A stretch of DNA of 64,000 bases from Rhodospirillaceae bacterium (GCA_020638575.1 JACKIH010000003.1:3583001-3647000); one strand, 5' to 3'; shown: positions 25,928-35,596, counted from the first letter of the stretch. A program made the numbers and translations. Notes: generated by a model from the letters alone, not told the origin.

Positions 25928-26200
25928 AGCCCTTTCGGGGGTTTCGAAGCCATTCTGACGAGGCGCATGGCCTCGGATGCGCGGAGCGACGACGAAGGAC
26001 ATGCAAGACGCATATTCGAGGAGGAGCGACAAGGCAGTCCGGGGCCATGCGCCCGTCCCGCACGGGTTTGCGTCCGGCGGCCGCCCACGGCGTCGCAGCG
26101 CTTGCCCGATGCGCGTGGCATCGCGCCGCGCGCTGCTCCTGGTGGATCGCCGCGCCGGACGGCAAACAGAATTGACTCCGAAATCCCCGAAAGGGCTCTA
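25925..26200. mobile_element. 276-bp MITE-like element with about 33-bp terminal inverted repeats
   Basis: The left end TAGAGCCCTTTCGGGG (25925-25940) is repeated exactly, inverted, at 26185-26200. The match continues imperfectly for another 17 bases (left GTTTCGAAGCCATTCTG, right ATTTCGGAGTCAATTCTG). Both ends are bounded by TA. There is no credible coding region inside, so it resembles a non-autonomous miniature transposon. It separates the adaptor and pump genes of an efflux pair, supplies the adaptor stop codon and ends four bases before the pump ATG. Confidence 0.75.
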
Positions 26201-26204
26201 GGCG

Positions 26205-29200
26205 ATGTCTGCGCTCATCGACTGGGCGATGCAGCGCAACCGCGTGGTGCTGCTGCTTCTGATCTTCCTGCTGATCACCGGGCTGGCCACCTACCTGGAG
26301 ATCCCCAAGGAATCGAACCCCGACATCGACATCCCGATCATCTACGTGTCGATGAGCCTCGACGGTGTGTCGCCGGAGGATGCCGAGCGGCTGATGGTGC
26401 GGCCCATGGAGGAGGAGCTGCGCGGCATCGAAGGCATCAAGGAAATGACCGCCACCGCCTATGAGGGCGGCGCCAACGTGGTGCTGGAATTCGATGCGGG
26501 CTTCGATTCCGACCAGGCGGAAAGCGACGTGCGGGTGGCCGTCGACCGGGTGCGGCCCGACCTGCCGTCGGACATGGACGAGCCCACCGTTACCCAGATC
26601 AACATCAACTTGTTTCCGATCATCACCGTGGCGCTGTCCGGCGACCTGCCGGAACGCACGTTGCTGCGCCTGGCCCGCGCGCTGCGCGACGACCTGGAAA
26701 GCCTGCCAAGCGTGCTGGAAGTGAATATCGGGGGCAACCGCGACGAGACCGTGGAGGTGATCGTCGATCCGTTGCTGATCGAAAGCTACGGCATCAACGG
26801 GGCCGACGTGCTGCAGATCTTCAGCCGGTCGAACCGCCTGGTGGCCGCCGGCACGCTGGATGCCGGCGCCGGCCGCTTTGCGGTGAAAGTGCCGGGGCTC
26901 ATCGAAGATCTCGACGACATCCTGGGCATGCCCATCGCGGTCAATGGCGATGCGGTGGTGGAGCTGCGCGACATCGCCACCATCCGCCGCACCTTTGCCG
27001 ACCGCACCAGCTTCGCGCGCATCGACGGGCTGCCGGCCGTCACCCTGGAGGTGGTGAAGCGCACCGGCGAGAACGCCATCGAGACGGTGGAGGCGATCCG
27101 CCAGACGGTCGCCGCCGCCCAGGCGGACTGGCCGGACGGTGTGCAGGTGGCCTTCGGGCAGGATGCGTCCGAAGAAATCCGCATCATGCTTACGGACCTG
27201 CAGAACAACGTGATCAGCGCCATCCTGTTGGTGATGGTGGTGATCATCGCGGTGCTGGGTCTGCGGTCTGCCCTGCTCGTGGGGTTGGCCATCCCCGGTT
27301 CCTTCCTCACCGGCATCCTGGTGCTGGGGCTGATGGGCTTGACCGTCAACATCGTGGTGCTGTTCGCGCTGATCCTGGCGGTCGGCATGCTGGTGGACGG
27401 CGCCATCGTGGTGGTGGAGTTCGCCGACCGCCGCATGGCCGAAGGCATGGACCGCTGGGATGCCTACGGCGATGCCGCCAAGCGCATGGCCATGCCGGTG
27501 GCCGCGTCCACCCTCACCACGCTTGCGGCCTTCTTTCCGCTGCTGTTCTGGCCGGGGGTGGTGGGCGAGTTCATGGTGTTCCTGCCCATCACCTTGACGG
27601 CGACCCTGTGGGCCTCGCTCGCCATGGCGCTGGTGTTCGTGCCCACCGTGGGGGCGTTGGTGGGCAAGACGGAAGCCAACCCCAAGCGTGCCCGCGCGCT
27701 CGCCGCCGGCGAGGACGGGCCGATGCACGCGCTCGGCGGCGGCCTCGGGCTTTACCTGCTCAGCCTGCGGGTGGCGTTGCGCCACCCCATCAAGGTGCTG
27801 GTGCTGGCCTTCCTCGGCCTGATCGGCGTGTGGGTGGTGTTCGGTATCCACGGCCGCGGCGTGGAGTTCTTCCCCGCGGTGGAGCCGGAACAGGCCATCG
27901 TGCTGGTGCACGCCCGCGGCAACCTGGCGATCGAGGAACAGGATGCGCTGGTGCGCGAGGTCGAGGCGCGCGTGCTCGCCTTCTCAGACGAGTTCGACAT
28001 GGTCTACACCCGCGCCGGCAGCTCCGGTGCCGGTGGGCTCGGCGGCTTCGGCGAGGATGTGGCAGCCGACGTGATCGGCCGCATCTTCATCGAATTCCGG
28101 CCGTGGGAGGACCGCCGCCCGGCGGCCGAAATCCAGGCGGATATCCGGGCAGCCACGGCCGATGTGGCCGGCGTGGTGGTGGAAACCCGCGAACCGGAGC
28201 AGGGCCCGCCGACCGGCCGACCGGTGCAGGTGGAACTGGCGGCACGCGACCCCGACCTGCTGCCGGTGGCCGTAGAGCGGGTGCGGGCCTTCATGGACCA
28301 CCTGCCGGGCCTGGTGGATGTGGAGGACGATCGCCCGATCCCGGGCATCGAATGGCAGGTGGACGTGGACCGCGCCCGCGCCGCCCGCTTCGGGCTCGAC
28401 CTGGCGGCGGTGGGCGACGCCATCAAGCTGGTCACCAACGGGCTCACCGTGGCGTCCTACCGGCCCAACGACAGCGACGACGAGATCGACATCATCGTGC
28501 GCTATCCCGAACGCTGGCGGACCATCGAGACGCTGGACACCGTACGCGTGGTCAATGGCACCGGCGAGGCGGTGCCCATCAGCAACTTCGTGGAGCGCAC
28601 CGCGCGGCCCAGTGTCGGCACCCTGTCGCGGGTGGATGGCCACCGCGTAATGACCGTGCAGTCCGACGTGGCGGCCGACGTGCTCCCCGCCGACATGGTT
28701 ACGGAAATCCAGGCGTGGCTGGCCACCGATCCGCTGCCGGCCGGCGTGTCCTGGACCTTCCGCGGCGAGGACGAGGAACAGCGCGCCGCCATGGAGTTCC
28801 TCAGCGAAGCCTTCGTCGTGGCGGTGTTCCTGATTGCGCTGATTCTGGTGACCCAGTTCAACAGCTTCTACAGCGCCGGCCTCATCCTCTCGGCCGTCAT
28901 CATGTCCACGGTGGGCGTGCTGATCGGCCTGATGGTCACCGACCAGCCCTTCGGCATCGTGATGACGGGGGTGGGGGTGATCGCGCTGGCCGGCATCGTG
29001 GTGAACAACAACATCGTGCTGATCGACACCTTCGATCACCTCCGCAAACGCACCGCCGATCCGCTGGAAGCCGTGCTGCGCACCGGGGCCCAGCGTCTGC
29101 GCCCGGTGCTGATGACGACGGTTACGACCATCCTCGGCCTGATGCCCATGGTGTTGCGGACCAACATCGACTTCGTGGATCGCACGGTGTCGATCGGCTC

Positions 29201-29420
29201 GCCCTCCACCCAATGGTGGGTCAGCCTCGCCACCGCCGTGGTGTTCGGGCTCGGCTTCGCCACCATCCTGACGCTGGTGGTGACGCCGTGTGCCTTGATG
29301 ACGCGCGAGAACTACCTCTCCTGGCGGGCCAAGCGCCGGCAGCGGCGAGCCGACCGCCGTGCGGCGAGGCAAGCGGCCAGGGAAGCGGCCAATCAGGCGG
29401 AGCCGGACGCCGCAATCTGA
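26205..29420 (+). CDS. RND family multidrug efflux permease (AcrB/HAE1-like)
   Basis: Inner-membrane proton-driven efflux pump of 1071 residues with the RND layout: TM1 (about 12-30), a large periplasmic loop, TMs 2-6 from about 330, TM7 (about 530), a second large loop and TMs 8-12. Typical segments are IPKESNPDIDIP, GMLVDGAIVVVEFADRRMAEG and the AGIVVNNNIVLID region. Proton-relay positions differ from AcrB: only one Asp occurs in TM4 (VDG for VDD) and the TM10 Lys is replaced by Asn, as in other RND subgroups. The ATG has no good Shine-Dalgarno, since the MITE-like element ends four bases upstream. The substrate is unknown. Confidence 0.95.
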   Translation: MSALIDWAMQRNRVVLLLLIFLLITGLATYLEIPKESNPDIDIPIIYVSMSLDGVSPEDAERLMVRPMEEELRGIEGIKEMTATAYEGGANVVLEFDAGFDSDQAESDVRVAVDRVRPDLPSDMDEPTVTQININLFPIITVALSGDLPERTLLRLARALRDDLESLPSVLEVNIGGNRDETVEVIVDPLLIESYGINGADVLQIFSRSNRLVAAGTLDAGAGRFAVKVPGLIEDLDDILGMPIAVNGDAVVELRDIATIRRTFADRTSFARIDGLPAVTLEVVKRTGENAIETVEAIRQTVAAAQADWPDGVQVAFGQDASEEIRIMLTDLQNNVISAILLVMVVIIAVLGLRSALLVGLAIPGSFLTGILVLGLMGLTVNIVVLFALILAVGMLVDGAIVVVEFADRRMAEGMDRWDAYGDAAKRMAMPVAASTLTTLAAFFPLLFWPGVVGEFMVFLPITLTATLWASLAMALVFVPTVGALVGKTEANPKRARALAAGEDGPMHALGGGLGLYLLSLRVALRHPIKVLVLAFLGLIGVWVVFGIHGRGVEFFPAVEPEQAIVLVHARGNLAIEEQDALVREVEARVLAFSDEFDMVYTRAGSSGAGGLGGFGEDVAADVIGRIFIEFRPWEDRRPAAEIQADIRAATADVAGVVVETREPEQGPPTGRPVQVELAARDPDLLPVAVERVRAFMDHLPGLVDVEDDRPIPGIEWQVDVDRARAARFGLDLAAVGDAIKLVTNGLTVASYRPNDSDDEIDIIVRYPERWRTIETLDTVRVVNGTGEAVPISNFVERTARPSVGTLSRVDGHRVMTVQSDVAADVLPADMVTEIQAWLATDPLPAGVSWTFRGEDEEQRAAMEFLSEAFVVAVFLIALILVTQFNSFYSAGLILSAVIMSTVGVLIGLMVTDQPFGIVMTGVGVIALAGIVVNNNIVLIDTFDHLRKRTADPLEAVLRTGAQRLRPVLMTTVTTILGLMPMVLRTNIDFVDRTVSIGSPSTQWWVSLATAVVFGLGFATILTLVVTPCALMTRENYLSWRAKRRQRRADRRAARQAAREAANQAEPDAAI

Positions 29421-29428
29421 TCGGTGCT

Positions 29429-29974
29429 CTACCGCGGCCGGGCCGGATTACCCACGACCGTCGCTCCCGTCGCCACGTCGCGGGTGACCACGGCACCGGC
29501 GCCGATGATGGCGTCGTCGCCCACCGTGACGCCCGGCATGATCAGGGCACCGCCGCCAATCCACACGTTGGCGCCGATGGCGATGGGACGCCCGAACTCC
29601 AGCCCGGCGCGGCGCTCGGCGGGATCGCGCGGATGGTCGGGGGTGAGGATCTGCACGCCTGGGCCGATTTGCGTCAGGTCGCCGATGGTTACCGCGACCA
29701 CATCCAGCACGATGCAGTTGAAGTTGAGGAACACCCCGCGGCCGAGCGTGATGTTGTAGCCGTAGTCGCAATGGAAAGGCGGGCGCACCACCGCACCTTC
29801 GCCGACCGCGGCGAACTGCTCGGCCAGCAGGGCGTGGCGTTCCTCCGCCGATGCGCCGAGCGAGGCGTTGTAGCGGCACATCCATGCCCGCGCGCGGGCG
29901 GCATCCGCAGCGATCTCCGGGCAATTGGCGATGTAAAGCTCGCCCGCCAGCATCTTCGATTTCTCGCTGCGCAC
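29429..29974 (-). CDS. sugar O-acetyltransferase (maltose acetyltransferase-like)
   Basis: Trimeric left-handed beta-helix acetyltransferase of 181 residues, using acetyl-CoA to acetylate sugars. The N-terminal Maa domain (MLAGELYIANCPEIAADAAR, about residues 8-60) precedes hexapeptide repeats (about 62-175), with the catalytic His in ILTPDHPRDP and the loop FGRPIAIGANVWIGGGALIMPG. It converges on the RND pump gene with eight bases between the stops. The native acceptor is not known for most members. Confidence 0.92.
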   Translation of the reverse strand: MRSEKSKMLAGELYIANCPEIAADAARARAWMCRYNASLGASAEERHALLAEQFAAVGEGAVVRPPFHCDYGYNITLGRGVFLNFNCIVLDVVAVTIGDLTQIGPGVQILTPDHPRDPAERRAGLEFGRPIAIGANVWIGGGALIMPGVTVGDDAIIGAGAVVTRDVATGATVVGNPARPR

Positions 29975-30004
29975 GCACGGGTCCTCCGGTGATGATCCCT
30001 CAAG

Positions 30005-30613
30005 TCATGGCTCGGCGAAGCTCTGCCAGCCGGCCAGGATGCGCGTCGCCGTGGTCACCCAGCACGCCGCCCCGAAGCCCCAGGCGAGCCAGGGAAATGC
30101 GTCGGGAAGCAGGCAGATGGCAACCAGCACCGCGATGGTCTCCGTCCCCTCCGTCAGACCGCCCAGATAGTAGAGCGACTTGCGGCCGCGCAGGCTGGTG
30201 GAAAGCCCGCGCTTGGCGGCAATTGCGGCGTAGGCGAGGAAGGACGCGCCCGTGCCCATGAAGCCGAACAGGAGGAAGGCGCCGGCCAGCGCGTGCTCCG
30301 GCCGGCCCAGCACGAAGCCGAACACCACCGCGGCGTAGACGATGAAGTCGAGCACGATGTCGAGAAAGCCGCCCCGGTCGGTGGGGCCGGCCGTGCGCGC
30401 CACCGCACCGTCGAGCCCGTCGCCCACGCGGTTGCAGGCGAGCAGCGCCAGGGCCACCAGGTCCCAGCGCACCGCCAATGCCGCCATGGCGGCCAGGCCG
30501 CAGGCGAAAGCGGCCAGCGAGACGGCGTTGGCGGTAACCCCGCGGCCGGCCAGCCAGGCGCCGGCGCCATCGAGGCTGCGGTCCACCAGGGGGCGCAGGC
30601 GGGCATCGAGCAT
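30005..30613 (-). CDS. CDP-alcohol phosphatidyltransferase family protein
   Basis: Polytopic inner-membrane enzyme of 202 residues. The family signature is present around residues 65-90: DGLDGAVAR, then GG and FLDIVLD, matching D-x2-D-G-x2-A-R-xn-G-x3-D-x3-D. About five or six hydrophobic segments follow. Members transfer a phosphoalcohol from CDP-alcohols to make phospholipids or related lipids; the acceptor here is unknown. The start lies 10 bases from the stop of the upstream LysM gene, so the two are probably co-transcribed. Confidence 0.9.
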   Translation of the reverse strand: MLDARLRPLVDRSLDGAGAWLAGRGVTANAVSLAAFACGLAAMAALAVRWDLVALALLACNRVGDGLDGAVARTAGPTDRGGFLDIVLDFIVYAAVVFGFVLGRPEHALAGAFLLFGFMGTGASFLAYAAIAAKRGLSTSLRGRKSLYYLGGLTEGTETIAVLVAICLLPDAFPWLAWGFGAACWVTTATRILAGWQSFAEP

Positions 30614-30622
30614 CGGCGGCGC

Positions 30623-32362
30623 TCAGCCCGGCGGGGACGTGGCCGCATCGGCGATGTCCGGCAGCACGAACACCTGGCCGGGATAGATCAGGTCCGGATT
30701 GCGGATGCGGTCGCGGTTGGCCTGGTAGATCACCGTATAGCGGAAGCCGGTGCCGTAGGTCTGGCGCGCGATTTCCCACAGATAGTCGCCCGGCTGCACC
30801 ACCACCTGGCGCTCGCCGGCGGCCAACTCGGCCTGGGCGGCGCGGGCGAACGGGATTTCTACCCGGCTGAGCACGCTGCCCGCCGCATCCACCTGGTCCA
30901 CCCGCATGGCATAGACGCCGGGCGCCACAGCACCATCCGGCACCACCTGGTAGGTGCCGCCCGGGTTGGCCACGGTGCGCCCGATGAGGCCATTGTCGAG
31001 GTAGATACGCACCTCGCTGGCCGGGGTCGCGCGGCCGGACACCACCAGCGCGCCGGCGGCATCGTAGTCGATCACGTCCACCGCCACCGGACCGCGGGCG
31101 ACCGAAACGGCCACGGCCGGAGCGGTTTCGGGGCCGGTGCCGGGCAGCGTCCTGGCGGCCGGCGCAGCACTTTCGCCGCCTGCGGCCGGGCCGGGCCGCT
31201 GCACCAGCACCGAGGGTGCTTCGTCGGCCACCAGCACCGCGAAGGTGCCGGCGGGATCGCCGTTGGCGTCGATGGAGACCACCAGGCGCTGGGCGCCGGT
31301 GCGCACTGCCCCGGTATCGCGGTCGATGGCCTCGACCACCACCTCGTGCACGCCGGGACCGAGCGGGCCGGGTGGGGCGGCCACCCAGTCGCCGCTGGCG
31401 CCGGTGTGGACGCGGTCCAGTTCCACGCCACCGCTGATGAGCCGAACCACGCTGAAGGGTGGGGCGGAGCCGGCGAGCACCATGTTGCGGCCGCTATCGA
31501 CACGGGCGACGTCGAAGGTGGGGCCATCGTGCGGTGGCACGGCGGCGGGGACCGGTTCGGCGGGGGGCTGTTCGGGCGCCGTCCCGCCCGCCTGGGGGGC
31601 CGAGGCCACCTCCACGGGCGTCAGGATCTCCACCGCGGCGGGAGCGGTCGCGCCATCGGACAACACCGGCCCGGCAGCGGCGGGCGGCTGCAATGGCGGC
31701 ACCGGCGCGGGCGCCACCGGTTCGGGGGCTGCGGCGTCCACCAGTTCGGGTTCCAGCTCGACCGGTGCCGCCAGGAGGGGCGGAGGCGGTCCCGGGTCCG
31801 GTTCGGGACCCGCAGCGGGCGGCGAGGGCGCCCGATCGCCGCCGCTCTCCACCTGCGGCGTAGAGTCGCCGGGGGGGTCGGCCGGGGTGGCGATCGGGCC
31901 GGCCGCTGCCGCCGGGTGCGGGGCGGCCTGCGGCGGCCGGGAGATCGGCGGTTCCTCCACATCCGCAGCCTCGGGCGGCACGAAGCCGCCGAACGCGTCC
32001 GCCTCCTCGGCGGATGGGGCGGTGTCATCGACCGTGGCCTCGGGTTGGGCCGGCGGCCCTTCGGGGGCGGGGGCCTGCGCCGTATCGACGGGCGGTGCCT
32101 CGTCCTGCGGTTCAGGTTCGGCCGTCTCGGGGGGCGGGGCGCCTTCGGGCGAGGCCGGCCGGCCAGGCTCGCCCCTGTCCTGCCGGGCGGGCAATTCGCC
32201 GGCAGGCTGCGAGGGACCCGGCAGCGGTTCGGTTCCGGGCTGGAGTGTTGCGGCGGTTTCGGCGGGGGCCGGCGTGTCGGTCGTCGATGGGTTGTCGATC
32301 TCGCCGTACAAGATCAACACGGCCACCGCCGCCACGGCCACCAGCACGATCGCTCTGCGCAT
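30623..32362 (-). CDS. secreted/anchored LysM protein with long Pro/Ala-rich region
   Basis: 579 residues. An N-terminal membrane segment (RRAIVLVAVAAVAVLILYG, about 2-20) anchors or exports the protein. Residues about 25-290 are a low-complexity Pro/Ala/Glu-rich spacer. Then come Ig/bacterial adhesin-like beta segments (about 300-510) and a C-terminal LysM domain (about 523-570: VVVQPGDYLWEIARQTYGTG and LIYPGQVFVLP) for peptidoglycan binding. The layout resembles LysM proteins of alphaproteobacteria that span the periplasm to the cell wall. It is divergent from the LOG gene. Confidence 0.88.
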   Translation of the reverse strand: MRRAIVLVAVAAVAVLILYGEIDNPSTTDTPAPAETAATLQPGTEPLPGPSQPAGELPARQDRGEPGRPASPEGAPPPETAEPEPQDEAPPVDTAQAPAPEGPPAQPEATVDDTAPSAEEADAFGGFVPPEAADVEEPPISRPPQAAPHPAAAAGPIATPADPPGDSTPQVESGGDRAPSPPAAGPEPDPGPPPPLLAAPVELEPELVDAAAPEPVAPAPVPPLQPPAAAGPVLSDGATAPAAVEILTPVEVASAPQAGGTAPEQPPAEPVPAAVPPHDGPTFDVARVDSGRNMVLAGSAPPFSVVRLISGGVELDRVHTGASGDWVAAPPGPLGPGVHEVVVEAIDRDTGAVRTGAQRLVVSIDANGDPAGTFAVLVADEAPSVLVQRPGPAAGGESAAPAARTLPGTGPETAPAVAVSVARGPVAVDVIDYDAAGALVVSGRATPASEVRIYLDNGLIGRTVANPGGTYQVVPDGAVAPGVYAMRVDQVDAAGSVLSRVEIPFARAAQAELAAGERQVVVQPGDYLWEIARQTYGTGFRYTVIYQANRDRIRNPDLIYPGQVFVLPDIADAATSPPG

Positions 32363-32521
32363 GTCAGCCGCTTCCCCCTGTTGGTCGGCCGGGCGTCGGC
32401 CCTTCGGCGGGCTGCATCGCTAAACCCTCGGCTGTGAAGGGTTGCCCGCCCACGGCATCTCCATACCATGATAGCAGCCGCTCCGGGGGCGAGCGGCGCC
32501 AATGTTCCGAGCGATTCCCAA

Positions 32522-33106
32522 ATGAGCGAGATTTCCACGATTTGCGTGTACTGCGGAGCGTCGCCCGGCCTGGATCCGGCACACCGGAGAGCCGCTAGGG
32601 ACCTGGGGCAATCCATTGCCAGGGCCGGGCTGCGGCTGGTCTACGGCGGCGGGCGCGTCGGCCTGATGGGCGTGTTGGCCGACGCGGCCCTGGCGGCGGG
32701 CGGGGCGGTCACCGGTATCATCCCCGGCCACATCCAGTCGCGCGAGGTTGGCCACACCGAGCTGACCGAGCTGGTCGTGGTCGACAGCATGCACACCCGC
32801 AAGCGAATGATGGTGGAACGCTCAGACGCGTTTGCCGTGCTGCCCGGCGGCATCGGCACGCTGGACGAGTTCATCGAGATCCTGACGTGGCGCCAGCTCG
32901 GTCTGCACGACAAGCCGATCGTGCTGGTCGACCTGCGCGGCTATTGGCAGAACCTGCTGGAGATGATGGACCAGATGGACGCGCTGGGCTATCTGCGGCC
33001 CACGCCCGGCGGCCTGTTCCAGCGCGTGGACGCGGTGGACGAAGTGCTGCCGGCACTCAGGCGGGCCGCCCCCTCGGCGCGTCCCACCCGCGTCGACCGG
33101 GCTTGA
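32522..33106 (+). CDS. LOG family protein (TIGR00730), possible cytokinin riboside 5'-monophosphate phosphoribohydrolase
   Basis: Rossmann-type protein of 194 residues with the family motif PGGIGTLDE (PGGxGTxxE) and the N-terminal VYCGASPG with VYGGGRVGLMG. Plant and some bacterial LOG proteins release free cytokinin bases from nucleotides; in most bacteria they are nucleotide 5'-monophosphate nucleosidases. I chose the ATG at 32522 (MSEISTICVYCG), which matches the family N-terminus; an in-frame ATG at 32468 is possible. It is divergent from the LysM gene. Confidence 0.93.
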   Translation: MSEISTICVYCGASPGLDPAHRRAARDLGQSIARAGLRLVYGGGRVGLMGVLADAALAAGGAVTGIIPGHIQSREVGHTELTELVVVDSMHTRKRMMVERSDAFAVLPGGIGTLDEFIEILTWRQLGLHDKPIVLVDLRGYWQNLLEMMDQMDALGYLRPTPGGLFQRVDAVDEVLPALRRAAPSARPTRVDRA

Positions 33107-33296
33107 CGCACCACGCCGGCGCCATGCCGGGAGGGCCGCCCGGGGTTGCCCCAAGTCCGGTCGCCGCGGCCCGGACGACGGCTTGGCCGCGACTTCGCGG
33201 CGGTGTTATACATCGACCCCATCCGCGCCGGCCGGGGGGTTGGGCCGGTCCTCCCTCCGCCGCACTTGAGCCCGACAGTCCAGCGAAAGCGCCGCA

Positions 33297-34517
33297 ATGA
33301 CGAAGATCCCCGTGAAGAACCCGGTCGTCGAGCTCGACGGCGACGAGATGACCCGCATCATCTGGCAGTTCATCAAGGAAAAGCTGATCCTCCCCTACCT
33401 GGACATCGATCTGAAGTACTACGACCTGGGGATCACCTACCGCGACGAGACCGACGACCAGGTGACGGTGGATGCGGCCAACGCGATCAAGCAGTACGGC
33501 GTCGGCGTGAAGTGCGCCACCATCACGCCGGACGAGGCGCGCGTCGAAGAGTTCAACCTGAAGCGCATGTGGAAGTCGCCCAACGGCACCATCCGCAACA
33601 TCCTCGGCGGCACGGTGTTCCGCGAGCCGATCATCTGCAAGAACGTGCCGCGCTACGTGCCGGGCTGGCGCAAGCCCATCGTCATCGGCCGCCACGCCTT
33701 CGGCGACCAGTACCGGGCGACGGATTTCAAGGTACCCGGCCCCGGCCGCCTGGTGATGCGCTTCGAGCCGGCGGACGGCGGCGACGCCACCGAATACGAG
33801 GTGTTCCAGTTCCCCGACGCCGGCGTGGCCATGGGGATGTACAACCTCGACGACTCCATCCGCGGGTTTGCGCGCGCCTCCTTCAACTACGGTCTGCTGC
33901 GCGGCTACCCGGTCTACCTGTCCACCAAGAACACCATCATGAAGGCCTATGACGGGCGCTTCAAAGACCTGTTCCAGGAGGTGTTCAACGCCGAGTTCCG
34001 CGACAAGTACCTGGCCGCCGGGCTGACCTACGAGCACCGGCTGATCGACGACATGGTGGCCAGCGCCTTGAAGTGGGAAGGCGGGTTCGTCTGGGCCTGC
34101 AAGAACTACGACGGCGATGTGCAGTCCGACACCGTGGCCCAGGGCTTCGGCTCGCTCGGCCTGATGACCTCGGTGCTGATGACGCCGGAAGGCGACACCG
34201 TGGAGGCCGAAGCCGCCCACGGCACCGTCACCCGCCATTTCCGCATGCACCAGCAGGGCAAGGAAACCTCCACCAACCCCATCGCCTCGATTTTCGCGTG
34301 GACCCGCGGGCTGCAGTACCGCGCCAAGTTCGACGGCACCCCCGACGTGGCGTCGTTTGCCGACGCGCTGGAGAGGGTGTGCGTGACCTCGGTGGAAAAG
34401 GGGTTCATGACCAAGGACTTGGCCACGCTGATCGGACCGGACACGGAGTGGATGACGACCCGACAGTTCCTCGACAAGATCGACGAGGGGCTGCAGGCGG
34501 AAATGGCGGCGGCCTGA
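33297..34517 (+). CDS. icd: NADP-dependent isocitrate dehydrogenase
   Basis: TCA-cycle enzyme converting isocitrate to 2-oxoglutarate with NADPH formation. The 406 residues match the eukaryote-like homodimeric type common in alphaproteobacteria: MTKIPVKNPVVELDGDEMTR, the substrate loop SPNGTIRNILGGTVFREPI, catalytic Tyr/Lys regions and the cofactor segment EAAHGTVTRHFRMHQQGKET. It is a single cytoplasmic gene, and neighbours LOG and bioY are functionally unrelated. Confidence 0.97.
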   Translation: MTKIPVKNPVVELDGDEMTRIIWQFIKEKLILPYLDIDLKYYDLGITYRDETDDQVTVDAANAIKQYGVGVKCATITPDEARVEEFNLKRMWKSPNGTIRNILGGTVFREPIICKNVPRYVPGWRKPIVIGRHAFGDQYRATDFKVPGPGRLVMRFEPADGGDATEYEVFQFPDAGVAMGMYNLDDSIRGFARASFNYGLLRGYPVYLSTKNTIMKAYDGRFKDLFQEVFNAEFRDKYLAAGLTYEHRLIDDMVASALKWEGGFVWACKNYDGDVQSDTVAQGFGSLGLMTSVLMTPEGDTVEAEAAHGTVTRHFRMHQQGKETSTNPIASIFAWTRGLQYRAKFDGTPDVASFADALERVCVTSVEKGFMTKDLATLIGPDTEWMTTRQFLDKIDEGLQAEMAAA

Positions 34518-34575
34518 CCGGCTGCCGCTGCACGCGCCGATCGGCGGCCATTGTGCCGTCCGGCGCGCGGCTGCC

Positions 34576-34605
34576 TTGACGCTGATGCGTCGGCAGTCGT
34601 TAAAT
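34576..34605 (+). promoter_or_regulatory. candidate promoter upstream of bioY
   Basis: TTGACG (34576-34581, 5 of 6), an 18-base spacer and TTAAAT (34600-34605, 4 of 6). It lies about 150 bases before the bioY ATG. No BioR-type TTATCTATAA operator was found nearby. Confidence 0.4.
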
Positions 34606-34758
34606 CCTGCGGTTGCGAAGTCGGCCGGGCGGTCGCGGCGCGGTGGCGTCGGTGTCTCCCGCCCCTGTCCGGCCTGACCTCGCTGCGTTCTTCAACGGCC
34701 GGCCTGTCTCCGGCCCGGATCTGCACCGCCCCGGCGACCGAACTGGAAAGGGTTCCCC

Positions 34759-35340
34759 ATGAGCGCATACGCCCAAAGCCGCCCCACGATCGTTGAGATG
34801 CTGTGGCCCGTTTCCGGGCGCGACACCGCGCTGGTGCGGTCGCTGGCCGTCATCGTCCTCGGCAACCTGCTGATGATCGCTTCGGCCAAGGTACAGATCC
34901 CCATGTACCCGGTGCCGATGACCATGCAGACCTTTGCGGCCACCATCATCGGGTTGACGGCCGGCTGGCGCCTCGGTGGCGCTGCCGTTCTGGCCTATCT
35001 GGTGGAAGGGGCGCTCGGCTTGCCGGTGTTCGCCAGCGGCGCCGGTCTTGCCTATATGGCGGGTCCCACCGGCGGCTATCTGCTGGGCTTCCTGGCGGCC
35101 GCGGCGATCGCCGGCTTGGCCGTGCAGTATCTCGGGATGGCCGGCGTCATCTTCGGCACCATTGCGTCGACCGCGGTGATCTTCGCCTTCGGCGTGACCT
35201 GGCTGGCCACCCTCATCGGCTGGGACGCGGCCATCGCCAACGGCCTGCTGCCCTTCCTGATCGGCGCGGCGCTGAAGATCGGCCTGGCCATCGGCATCGC
35301 CTACGGGCTGGTGCGGGCGGCGGACGGCCGGCAGGGCTGA
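34759..35340 (+). CDS. bioY: biotin transporter BioY
   Basis: S-component of the biotin ECF transporter, 193 residues with six hydrophobic segments. It shows the BioY signatures AKVQIPMYPVPMTMQTFA (about residues 43-60) and YLVEGALGLPVFASG followed by MAGPTGGYLLGF. It can work alone or with BioMN; those genes are not nearby, so biotin uptake here is either BioY-only or uses a shared energising module. A candidate promoter lies upstream and a hairpin downstream (35352-35378). Confidence 0.95.
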   Translation: MSAYAQSRPTIVEMLWPVSGRDTALVRSLAVIVLGNLLMIASAKVQIPMYPVPMTMQTFAATIIGLTAGWRLGGAAVLAYLVEGALGLPVFASGAGLAYMAGPTGGYLLGFLAAAAIAGLAVQYLGMAGVIFGTIASTAVIFAFGVTWLATLIGWDAAIANGLLPFLIGAALKIGLAIGIAYGLVRAADGRQG

Positions 35341-35351
35341 TCGGCGTACCC

Positions 35352-35378
35352 GGCAGGGCGCCGGTTGGGCGCCCCGCC
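35352..35378 (+). terminator. hairpin after bioY
   Basis: GGCAGGGCGCC and GGCGCCCCGCC pair with one mismatch around GGTTG. It starts 11 bases after the bioY stop. There is no T-run, so termination is probable but not sure. Confidence 0.4.
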
Positions 35379-35596
35379 AGCCTTCAACCTGAGGGACTTG
35401 CGGCGCATCCGGTGGGGTAGCCCCTGCCGGATGCGTTGTGTTGCGCGGGGGCTGCGCACCAGCCGCGGCGCCCAATTCGGTCCGGCCGCCGTAAGATGGC
35501 CGTATATCTTTGCAACCGACTTGCATTCTCAGTAGAAACAACCCCTTGGGCCGCCGCACCCGGCAGGGGCGCAGCCGCGGACAGGGTCCGGAGAGA

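Noticed and set aside
25967..26464. Frame running through the 276-bp element into the RND gene
   Set aside because: Out of frame with the pump and without features; an artefact of GC-rich DNA.
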